Positions 41,891 to 48,370 of a DNA stretch of 48,370 nucleotides are shown here, piece by piece. The DNA comes from an uncultured Bacillota bacterium. Its GTDB lineage: Bacteria > Bacillota > Clostridia > Lachnospirales > Lachnospiraceae. The notes beneath the pieces were generated by a model. That model was not told the origin of the DNA and searched no databases. It worked only from the letters and a program-made list of their open reading frames with translations. Each line of letters begins with the position of its first letter. Positions within the stretch are counted from its first letter, which is position 1. The position numbers were made by a program, and so were the translations under genes. Location: NCBI GenBank assembly GCA_949291945.1, contig CASEXH010000030.1:1-48370 (forward strand), in the 5' to 3' direction.

Positions 41891-43360
41891 TTATATGATA
41901 ATGCAGACCAGCCCGCCTTTGCTGTCATTGACAATCTTCTGCATGGTATCCTGGAGCTTTATCTGGCTTTCATCTCCGATCTGGACCAGTTTTGTATGGA
42001 TCCCGTCTTCCACCAGTTGTCCGATGGATTTTCCGAATATATTGGTCTGCCATATGCTTTCTTTCCTTTCGTCGCAGGTTTTAATATATTCGATCAGATC
42101 TTTGGCCTGCTCCTCGCTTCCCACAATAGGAGCGATCTCTGTCTCGATATTTGCCCGGATCATGTGAATGGAGGGACTCACCGATTTGATCTTCACCCCG
42201 TATTTACTGCCCTGTTTGATCACCACCGGTTCTTCCAGTTTGATCTCTTCTTTATCCGGCGTCACCACCCCGTAGCCTTTTCCCCGGACTGCGGAAATGG
42301 CATCCTGAACCTTTACATACTCTTTCTTCATCTTAGCCATTTCCTGCATGGTGTGGATCAGTTCATACTCGTCAGAAATAGACACCCCGGTCATTTCACT
42401 GAGAATCTCATAGTACCATTTTTCATCCATATCTACCCGGACCTGCACCCGGCCATTGGAAAGGGATATTTTTTCCGGAGTCATATTTCTTACATATTCA
42501 GAAGAAAAAGGAAGATGCTCCCGGGCCGCATCCTTTACATACTTCATCTTCCCCATCAGTTCCCGGATGCCATCCAGCAAATTCTCCTTCAGGTAGTGAT
42601 CCGCCGGCAGCATTTCCACCCATTTTGGCACATAAAACTCCATCTGTACAATGGGAAATTCATAAAGGATCTTCTCCAGGATCCTGGTAACGTCTTCTTT
42701 CCGGAGCTGTTCGCAGTTTACGCTGATCACTCCCGCCTGATATTTTTTCTTCAGTTCCTGTACCAGATTCTGGGTTTCTTCTTTATAGGGCTTCTGAGAA
42801 TTTACCAGGATCAGAAAGGGCTTTCCTGTTTTTTTCAGTTCCTGTACGGTTTTCTCTTCCCCTTCTATGTAATTTTCTCTTGGGATCTCCCCGAAAGAAC
42901 CGTCACAGGTAATCACAAGGCCAATACTGGAATGTTCTTCGATCACTTTCCTGGTGCCTGTTTCCGCTGCCTGATGAAAAGGGATTTCATAGTCAAACCA
43001 GGGAGTTTTCACCATCCGTTCCTTTCCCTCTTCCATATTTCCTGCCGCATCCCGGACCATAAATCCCACGCAGTCGATCAGGCGGATTTTCGCTTCCAGA
43101 TCCTCTCCCAGGGCAATCCTGGCTGCCTCCTTGGGAATAAATTTTGGCTCTACGGTAGTGATCATTTTGCCGGAACCGCTTAAGGGAAGCTGATCTCTGA
43201 TCTCCTTTTTCTGATTTTCCTCCATATTGGGAAGTACCGCCAGTTCCATAAAACGCCTGATAAAAGTAGACTTTCCTGTACGGACTGGTCCTACTACGCC
43301 TATGTAAATTTCCCCGTTTGTACGGGCCTGGATATCCTGATAGATATGATATGCATCCAT
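41891..43360 (-). CDS. spoIVA: Stage IV sporulation protein A (spore coat basement ATPase)
   Basis: The 489-residue protein is close in length to Bacillus SpoIVA (492). Walker A is GPVRTGKST (residues 24-32), with the GTPase-like switch and sensor segments following (TTVEPKFIPKEAA, DCVGFMVRDAAG, TCDGSFGEIPRENY). The C-terminus ends in hydrophobic GGLVCIII, as in the family, where it localises the protein to the forespore membrane. It polymerises with ATP to form the coat platform. This shows the organism is a spore former. A possible sigma-E promoter is at 43451-43479. Confidence 0.96.
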   Translation of the reverse strand: MDAYHIYQDIQARTNGEIYIGVVGPVRTGKSTFIRRFMELAVLPNMEENQKKEIRDQLPLSGSGKMITTVEPKFIPKEAARIALGEDLEAKIRLIDCVGFMVRDAAGNMEEGKERMVKTPWFDYEIPFHQAAETGTRKVIEEHSSIGLVITCDGSFGEIPRENYIEGEEKTVQELKKTGKPFLILVNSQKPYKEETQNLVQELKKKYQAGVISVNCEQLRKEDVTRILEKILYEFPIVQMEFYVPKWVEMLPADHYLKENLLDGIRELMGKMKYVKDAAREHLPFSSEYVRNMTPEKISLSNGRVQVRVDMDEKWYYEILSEMTGVSISDEYELIHTMQEMAKMKKEYVKVQDAISAVRGKGYGVVTPDKEEIKLEEPVVIKQGSKYGVKIKSVSPSIHMIRANIETEIAPIVGSEEQAKDLIEYIKTCDERKESIWQTNIFGKSIGQLVEDGIHTKLVQIGDESQIKLQDTMQKIVNDSKGGLVCIII

Positions 43361-43395
43361 GAACCTGCCTCCTTAATCCTGCTGTCATTATCGTT

Positions 43396-43479
43396 CCAAA
43401 GACCTAGCTCCAGACAATAGGGTCTTTGGATCCTGACATCATATTAATAATATATATGCAGGGACCTGGCATAAAATAC
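43396..43479 (-). promoter_or_regulatory. spoIVA: spoIVA upstream region: possible sigma-E promoter and leader hairpin
   Basis: Leftward GTATTT (43479-43474) and CATATATA (43458-43451), 15 bp apart, loosely fit sigma-E elements, and spoIVA is sigma-E dependent in Bacillus. In the leader, CCAAAGACC (43396-43404) and GGTCTTTGG (43421-43429) form a perfect 9-bp hairpin with no U-run, so it is not a classic terminator. Confidence 0.4.
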
Positions 43480-43490
43480 ATCGCCTTTAT

Positions 43491-43552
43491 CGAACATTTG
43501 TTCTTGACAGTTACATATCCTTCTCTTATAATAGAAGCAGAACATTTGTTCG
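43491..43552 (+). promoter_or_regulatory. Consensus promoter flanked by two LexA (SOS) boxes
   Basis: TTGACA (43504-43509) and TATAAT (43527-43532) are perfect, with a 17-bp spacer. CGAACATTTGTTC (43491-43503) abuts the -35, and GAACATTTGTTCG (43540-43552) covers the predicted start site. Both match the Firmicute LexA/DinR box CGAAC-N4-GTTCG except for one end base each. The radical SAM gene starts 28 nt later. This indicates strong promoter activity held off by LexA until DNA damage. Confidence 0.88.
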
Positions 43553-43580
43553 TATATTAATTTGAACCGAGGAACTGATC

Positions 43581-45119
43581 ATGGAAATAAAACGAGAACC
43601 GGACTTAGAAGAAAAATTAAGGATACTTTCCGATGCTGCAAAATACGATGTAGCCTGTACTTCCAGCGGTGTGGACCGGAAAGGTGAAAAAGGAAGCCTT
43701 GGCAATTCCAGAGCCTGCGGCATCTGCCACAGCTTTGCCGCTGACGGCCGATGCATCTCTCTGCTAAAGGTCCTTCTCTCCAATGACTGTATTTATGACT
43801 GCAAATACTGTATCAACCGGCGCTCTAACCAGAGGGTCCGTACTTCCTTTACTCCGGAAGAGCTATGCACCATTACCATAGAATTTTATAAACGGAATTA
43901 TATTGAGGGACTTTTCTTAAGTTCCGGAGTCGTAAAAAACCCTACTTATACCATGGAACTGATGTACCGGACCCTTTTTCTCCTGCGGAACCAGTACCAT
44001 TTCCGGGGTTACATCCATGCGAAAGCCGTGCCTGGAGCCGCCCCTGAGATCATACAGGGGATCGGTTATCTGGCAGACCGCATGAGTGTCAACATGGAAC
44101 TTCCCACCAAAGAAAGTCTTCAGCTTCTGGCACCGGGCAAAAGCCATCAGGCCATTCTCCAGCCTATGGGGCAGATCCGGCAGCAGATCCAGGATTACCG
44201 GCTGTCCATTGGGAAATCTGCCTCTATGGAGCGGCATTTCGGCAATCAGTACCTGACTGGAGGCATTTTTTCCTCCGGCAGTCAAAGCAGCAGAAAATTA
44301 GAAGGACAGACAGGTGCTCTTTCCGGGCATGCCAGGACTCCTTCTGAGTCAGCTCTGCCTGGCATTGCTTCTCCTGCCGATTCTTTTTCTGAAAAGACTC
44401 CTCTGCTGAAAAAAGATTCCCGCCCCTTTGCACCTGCAGGACAAAGCACCCAGATGATCATAGGCGCAACCCGGGAAAACGACTACCAGCTTCTGAAGGT
44501 CACCCAGGCCATGTACCAGCAGTATGATCTGAAGAGAGTTTTCTTCTCCGCCTATATTCCTCTGAACGAGGATCGGGATCTTCCCTCCCTGGATACGGCG
44601 CCTCCCCTTCTGAGGGAACACCGGCTTTATCAGGCGGACTGGCTCCTGCGCTATTACGGATTCCAGGCGGATGATCTTCTCAGCCCCTCCCGTCCTAATT
44701 TCAATATTTTTCTGGATCCCAAATGTGACTGGGCCCTTCGGCATCTGGAGCTGTTTCCCATAGAAGTCTCTACTGCCTCCTATCAGAATCTTCTGAAGGT
44801 TCCCGGCATTGGGAATAAATCCGCCTGGAGGATCCTCCAGGCAAGGCGTTTTGGCAGGCTGGACTTCTCTTCCCTGAAAACCATGGGCGTGGTTTTAAAA
44901 AGAGCGCAGTATTTTATTACCTGCCATGGGAAAATGCGCTACCATACGCCTATTGAAGAGGATTTTATCACCAGGCAGCTGACCCAAAGTGAGAAAAGCA
45001 CTTTATGGGATCTGGAACATCCTCAGACCTATCGGCAGCTTTCTCTTTTTGACGACAATTTTCTGGATGTTCCGCCCACTATAGAAGACAGCCGGAAAAT
45101 TTTATCCGGGCAATTATGA
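43581..45119 (+). CDS. Radical SAM putative DNA modification/repair protein (TIGR03916-like)
   Basis: The 512-residue protein has the 4Fe-4S motif CIYDCKYC (C70, C74, C77). An N-terminal Cys cluster (C26, C46, C49, C58) precedes it, and radical SAM core segments follow (GLFLSSGV, GYIHAKAVPGA, MSVNMELPT). Near residues 425-450 is a helix-hairpin-helix LLKVPGIGNKSAWRIL, a DNA-binding element. Family members are linked to uracil-DNA-glycosylase-like domains. A Ser/Pro-rich stretch of about 60 residues (about 233-292) splits the conserved region and looks like an insertion. GAGGA lies 7 nt before ATG 43581. The LexA boxes and the DUF4130 partner point to DNA repair; the reaction is unknown. Confidence 0.85.
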   Translation: MEIKREPDLEEKLRILSDAAKYDVACTSSGVDRKGEKGSLGNSRACGICHSFAADGRCISLLKVLLSNDCIYDCKYCINRRSNQRVRTSFTPEELCTITIEFYKRNYIEGLFLSSGVVKNPTYTMELMYRTLFLLRNQYHFRGYIHAKAVPGAAPEIIQGIGYLADRMSVNMELPTKESLQLLAPGKSHQAILQPMGQIRQQIQDYRLSIGKSASMERHFGNQYLTGGIFSSGSQSSRKLEGQTGALSGHARTPSESALPGIASPADSFSEKTPLLKKDSRPFAPAGQSTQMIIGATRENDYQLLKVTQAMYQQYDLKRVFFSAYIPLNEDRDLPSLDTAPPLLREHRLYQADWLLRYYGFQADDLLSPSRPNFNIFLDPKCDWALRHLELFPIEVSTASYQNLLKVPGIGNKSAWRILQARRFGRLDFSSLKTMGVVLKRAQYFITCHGKMRYHTPIEEDFITRQLTQSEKSTLWDLEHPQTYRQLSLFDDNFLDVPPTIEDSRKILSGQL

Positions 45120-45174
45120 ATTGATTCAAGATTCCGGTACCATTTGGTCCTATATACACAGGAGGTAATGAATA

Positions 45175-45930
45175 ATGGTAGTTTTTACCTGTCACGATGA
45201 CTTTGAAACTATGATGACCTGTATCTATGACGCCTGGTCCGCCAGACTGGGCCATTCCAATATAAAGCTGATGACAGAGCCGGTAGAAGAACCGGAACTT
45301 TTCTGTCAGTACCGGCACATAGAGCCGGATCCTGAGAAGTGTCGGAAGGTGATCCGGTCTGTCTGTGGTAAGATCTCCCGGAACGCCTACCAGGACATCT
45401 ACCGGGCTGCCATGCATTGGAGTCCGAAGAAACTGGATATTATCTATCGTTTTCTCGTTCTTGGCTTTGCTTACGGCCCTCAGGTTACCCGTATGCTTGG
45501 CAATCCTTATGTGTCGGCTCTTTTTGAACTGGATCGGAAGGTGACCAACGAGAGCCATCAATTCCGGGAATTTATCCGTTTTTCCAGGCTGAACAGCCAA
45601 GCCCTCTTTGCTTTGATCGAACCCAAATGCAATGTTCTTACACTTGTAGCTTCCCATTTTGCCGACCGTATGCCCTCGGAAAACTGGCTGATCGTAGACA
45701 AAAAAAGAAGGGTGGCCCTGGTCCATCCTGCTGACAAAGATTATTTTCTTACCCCTGTCTCCCTTCAGGAATTAGCCCATATGGAAGAAGCCCGGAAAGG
45801 AGACACTTATTCCTCTCTCTGGAAAGCATTCTTTGATGCGGTGGGTGTAGAGGCACGGACCAATTACCGCTGCCAACGAAATTTCCTTCCTCTCTGGTAT
45901 CGAAAGGATATGACAGAATTTTCCGGTTAA
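45175..45930 (+). CDS. TIGR03915/DUF4130 putative DNA repair protein
   Basis: The 251-residue protein begins MVVFTCHDDFETMMTCIYDA and has the DUF4130 region DRKVTNESHQFREFIRFSRL ... LFALIEPKCNVL ... HFADRMPSENWLIVDKKR. In other bacteria this domain is fused to a family 4-like uracil-DNA glycosylase domain. Here it stands alone, 55 nt after the radical SAM gene, with AGGAGGT 8 nt upstream. It most likely works with the radical SAM protein in an SOS-induced DNA transaction. The activity is not known. Confidence 0.87.
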   Translation: MVVFTCHDDFETMMTCIYDAWSARLGHSNIKLMTEPVEEPELFCQYRHIEPDPEKCRKVIRSVCGKISRNAYQDIYRAAMHWSPKKLDIIYRFLVLGFAYGPQVTRMLGNPYVSALFELDRKVTNESHQFREFIRFSRLNSQALFALIEPKCNVLTLVASHFADRMPSENWLIVDKKRRVALVHPADKDYFLTPVSLQELAHMEEARKGDTYSSLWKAFFDAVGVEARTNYRCQRNFLPLWYRKDMTEFSG

Positions 45931-45987
45931 AGCTTCCGTCTGTGCTTCTGCTGCACCAGAACTGCCTTGGTTCCAGACGACAAAGCA

Positions 45988-46018
45988 GCCCCGGCAGGAG
46001 TAAGATTCCCGCCGGGGC
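45988..46018 (+). terminator. Terminator of the SOS two-gene operon
   Basis: GCCCCGGC (45988-45995) and GCCGGGGC (46011-46018), extended inward by GGA/TCC, form a very stable hairpin, followed by CCGCTTTAATTATT. Confidence 0.65.
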
Positions 46019-46034
46019 CCGCTTTAATTATTAT

Positions 46035-46137
46035 CCCCAATATTCGCATATCATGGGATATTCATCCCACTTTCTTGCTTATATTGGGGCGGATCTCAAT
46101 GTCTTACACCCACATATGAGCAAGCTTATGTGTGGGT
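46035..46137. other. Nested inverted repeats between convergent genes
   Basis: CCCCAATAT (46035-46043) and ATATTGGGG (46081-46089) form a perfect outer stem around an inner hairpin TGGGAT/ATCCCA (46054-46069). A second imperfect hairpin follows, CCCACATA (46109-46116) / TATGTGTGGG (46127-46136). The block lies between the SOS operon terminator and the folD stop. It could be the folD terminator, an RNA element or a small palindromic repeat; no U-run marks it as a classic terminator. Confidence 0.45.
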
Positions 46138-46156
46138 AGACCTTTTGACCCTGGCA

Positions 46157-47008
46157 TCATAAATATTTTCTCTTTGCAGCTTCTACAACATGCCCTACCA
46201 GCACTGAGGTGGTTACGCTTCCGACACCGCCTGGAACCGGAGTAATTGCCTCTACGATAGGCTCCGCTTTCTCGAAGTCTACATCTCCGCAGAGTTTTCC
46301 TTCTGCATTTACATTAATGCCTACGTCAATGACAATCTGGCCTGGTCTTAAGTATGTATCGTCTACCACGCCTGCCCGGCCTGCTGCCACGATAACGATA
46401 TCTGCTTCTTTTACAACAGAAGGCATATCTACCGTTCTTGTATGGCATACGGTAACTGTGGCATTCTTTTTGATCAGCATCATAGCTGCAGGTTTTCCTA
46501 CTACCAGGCTTCTGCCGATGACAACCGCTCTTTTGCCTGTACAGTCAATGCCATAATGATCCAGAATCTCCATACATGCCTGAGGAGTACATGGAGGGAA
46601 TCCCACTTCTTTTCCTGTAAATACTCCGGTCATGGAACCGTCTGTCATACAGTCTACATCCTTTGCAGGATCCAGAGCGTTTTCAATAACCGCCTGATCT
46701 AAATGTTTTGGAAGGGGACGGAACAGCAACACGCCATGGATATTGTCGTTCTTATTCATCTTCTCAATCTCTGCCAGCAGATTCTCCTGAGATACATCTG
46801 CGGGAAGAAGAACCTTCTCACAGGCAACCCCCAGTGTCTCGCAGCGCTTTGTGGCGCCTCTCTCATAAGAGATATCGCTTTCATTTTCCCCTACACGAAT
46901 GATTCCCAGAGTAGGTTTTACGCCTTTTTCTTCTAATGCTGCAACATCTGCTTTAATTCTTTCATTCAGCGCAGCCGTTACTTCTTTTCCAAGTAATCTC
47001 TTTGCCAT
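46157..47008 (-). CDS. folD: Methylenetetrahydrofolate dehydrogenase (FolD, variant active site)
   Basis: The 283-residue FolD-fold enzyme has the Rossmann motif VIGRSLVVGKPAAMML and the C-terminal TPVPGGVGSVTTS. The usual cyclohydrolase residues differ. In the YxxxK motif Tyr is present (Y48) but the catalytic Lys is replaced by Ala (A52, in YERGATK), and the conserved Gln of VQLPLP is Phe (LFRPLP, F96). The protein probably works only as a 5,10-methylene-THF dehydrogenase, with the neighbouring FchA doing the cyclohydrolase step. It is last in the leftward fhs-fchA-folD operon. Confidence 0.9.
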   Translation of the reverse strand: MAKRLLGKEVTAALNERIKADVAALEEKGVKPTLGIIRVGENESDISYERGATKRCETLGVACEKVLLPADVSQENLLAEIEKMNKNDNIHGVLLFRPLPKHLDQAVIENALDPAKDVDCMTDGSMTGVFTGKEVGFPPCTPQACMEILDHYGIDCTGKRAVVIGRSLVVGKPAAMMLIKKNATVTVCHTRTVDMPSVVKEADIVIVAAGRAGVVDDTYLRPGQIVIDVGINVNAEGKLCGDVDFEKAEPIVEAITPVPGGVGSVTTSVLVGHVVEAAKRKYL

Positions 47009-47055
47009 TTTCTCAATTCCTCCTGCAATATCTTTCCGTCCTGTTTTGGATCGGA

Positions 47056-47685
47056 TTATTTTAATCTGGATAAAACGCTGTCAAAGGTTTCATCTGCGAT
47101 CTTTGTATATTTTTCCAGCATGGCGTCAGCCTTTTTGTTTAACTCTTCCGCATACTCTCTGTCTGCCATGGATTTTGTGTTGATATAAACGTTCAGACTT
47201 GCGCCTTTTAAAGCAGCTTTACAGAAAGCAGCTCCCACACCGGCATCGCTGATGGCCAGTTTTGAACCTTTTGCGGCAAACTCTACGATCACTTCTATAG
47301 CTTCACAGCATTTCTCCATGATCTCCATAGGAACGGAGCAGGCATCCTTTAAGACAATCTCCATAACCCGGGCTTTCTCAGCCTTTTCCTCTTCAGTCTC
47401 TCTGGGCATACCATATGCTTTGGAAAGAGGTTCAAATACTTCTGCATCTCTCTCAATAAGACGGAGAAAATCTTTCTGAAGCTCATCACATTTTTTCTTT
47501 AATTCCCACATCTCATCTTCTACATCTGCGTATTTTTTCTTTCCCACAGTCAGGCTTCCCACCATATTTCCCAGGGCAATGCCAACTGCGCCTACTAAAG
47601 CAGACGCTCCGCCGCCTCCCGGTACCGGAGCCTTAGAAGCCAGAACCTCTACAAATTCATTACATGGTACTGTTGAAAATCCCAT
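47056..47685 (-). CDS. fchA: Methenyltetrahydrofolate cyclohydrolase (FTCD_C/FchA family)
   Basis: The 209-residue helical protein belongs to the cyclodeaminase/cyclohydrolase family: VPGGGGASALVGAVGIALGNMV near residue 21, KKYADVEDEM, and SDAGVGAAFCKAALKGASLNVYIN. In this operon it fits FchA, which interconverts 10-formyl-THF and 5,10-methenyl-THF, rather than histidine-pathway formimino-THF cyclodeaminase. It lies 47 nt upstream of folD. Confidence 0.9.
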   Translation of the reverse strand: MGFSTVPCNEFVEVLASKAPVPGGGGASALVGAVGIALGNMVGSLTVGKKKYADVEDEMWELKKKCDELQKDFLRLIERDAEVFEPLSKAYGMPRETEEEKAEKARVMEIVLKDACSVPMEIMEKCCEAIEVIVEFAAKGSKLAISDAGVGAAFCKAALKGASLNVYINTKSMADREYAEELNKKADAMLEKYTKIADETFDSVLSRLK

Positions 47686-47754
47686 TTCTTGTATCCTCCT
47701 AAAATCTGAAAATTATTGCTGTAAAAATTCAGAGAAATCCCCAATTCAAAATAA

Positions 47755-48370
47755 TCAGAACAGACCGGAGATCTTTCCTGTCTCGTCTACATCGATCCGC
47801 TCAGCAGCAGGTACTTTCGGCAGACCAGGCATGGTCATGATCTCACCGGTAAGTGCTACTACAAAGCCTGCTCCGGCAGAAATCTTCAGGTTTCTTACAG
47901 TAACTTCAAAGTCTGTAGGAGCTCCCAGTTTTGTCTGGTCATCAGTTAAGCTGTACTGAGTCTTTGCTACACAAATCGGGCAGTTGCCATAACCCAATTT
48001 TTCAAGCTGCTGTGCCTGTTTCTGTGCATTAGCAGTAAGGACTACTCTCTTGCCTCCATATATCTTCTGTACGATCTGGTTCAGCTTGTCCTCAATGCTT
48101 CCTTCCAGTTCATAAGAATATGTAAAGTCGTTTGGTTCCTCTACCAGACGGATAACTTCTTTTGCCAGAGCGATTCCGCCTTCGCCGCCTTTTGCCCATA
48201 CTTCGGACAGGGCTACGTTTACGCCCAGCTCTTTACATTTCTGCTCTACCAGGTCAAGCTCTGCCTTGGTATCTGTTGGGAATGCGTTGATGGCAACTAC
48301 ACATGGCAGTTTGTATACATTCTTGATATTGCTTACATGTTTCAGCAGGTTTGGAAGTCCTTTTTCCAGT
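47755..48370 (-). CDS. fhs: Formate-tetrahydrofolate ligase, C-terminal part (runs off window)
   Basis: The last 204 codons of Fhs are present, open to the right edge: [47 protein letters not shown], and the C-terminus [20 protein letters not shown]. The enzyme makes 10-formyl-THF from formate and ATP, the first methyl-branch step in acetogens and a purine/serine supply step elsewhere. It begins the fhs-fchA-folD operon; the start lies outside the window. Confidence 0.95.
   Translation of the reverse strand, partial: LEKGLPNLLKHVSNIKNVYKLPCVVAINAFPTDTKAELDLVEQKCKELGVNVALSEVWAKGGEGGIALAKEVIRLVEEPNDFTYSYELEGSIEDKLNQIVQKIYGGKRVVLTANAQKQAQQLEKLGYGNCPICVAKTQYSLTDDQTKLGAPTDFEVTVRNLKISAGAGFVVALTGEIMTMPGLPKVPAAERIDVDETGKISGLF

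Noticed and set aside
1..48370. tRNA, rRNA, insertion sequences, prophage or integron genes
   Set aside because: I saw no transposase, integrase or tRNA-like sequence on either strand. The decayed genes in the left part show deletions but no flanking mobile element.

Overview
The window looks like a piece of a low-to-mid GC, Gram-positive, spore-forming anaerobe, most likely a Lachnospiraceae member (a Blautia-type acetogen is a reasonable guess). Evidence: spoIVA, the anaerobic (cbi-type) cobalamin pathway, the formyl/methenyl/methylene-tetrahydrofolate genes fhs-fchA-folD, strong GGAGG-type ribosome binding sites, and Firmicute-type LexA boxes. The genus is inference; the gene content is read from the sequence.

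Left part (1-23030) is accessory and partly decayed. It holds a truncated permuted GH3 beta-glucosidase with a divergent TetR regulator; a broken LysR gene; a DUF362 protein; a class II Fic protein with a TTG start; a PadR/DUF2812/membrane-protein operon behind a clear operator-promoter; a two-component system with a Bcr-type ABC transporter (6575-9868); two tandem aldo/keto reductase genes and an alpha/beta hydrolase, of which two were fused and truncated by one deletion, divergent from an intact LysR; a GNAT and Tag glycosylase; a complete BceRS-BceAB type peptide-antibiotic module (15020-19783); a PPC-domain protein followed by a LysR 3' remnant; a TIGR04076-like/HMA fusion with a divergent Crp/Fnr regulator; and another GNAT.

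Centre (23145-23756) is an unexplained non-coding block. It has nine units of exactly 52 bp, each carrying an inverted TACGGT/ACCGT pair, with compensating indels that keep the period. The array abuts a GC-rich multi-stem segment and then a terminator hairpin. It is not a CRISPR array. I consider it the most novel-looking DNA here.

Right part (23757-41106) is a long leftward cobalamin operon: promoter, compact cobalamin riboswitch with intrinsic terminator, then cbiD-cbiL-cbiF-cbiG-cbiH-cbiJ/E/T fusion-cbiA-cobT-cobU-cobS-cobU-like-cobC-cbiB-cobD-cbiP-cbiC, and finally a zinc-ribbon/transmembrane/discoidin-like protein. It covers most steps from cobalt-precorrin-2 to cobalamin, but no cobaltochelatase, cobalt transporter or corrinoid adenosyltransferase is in the window.

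Upstream of it are a DUF3786 gene and spoIVA (leftward). Divergent from spoIVA is a rightward two-gene module, a radical SAM protein (TIGR03916-like) and a DUF4130/TIGR03915-like protein. Its consensus promoter is flanked by two LexA boxes, indicating an SOS-controlled, functionally uncharacterised DNA repair or modification pair. The right edge is the leftward one-carbon operon fhs (partial)-fchA-folD. FolD lacks the usual cyclohydrolase Lys and Gln, and FchA next to it probably supplies that step.
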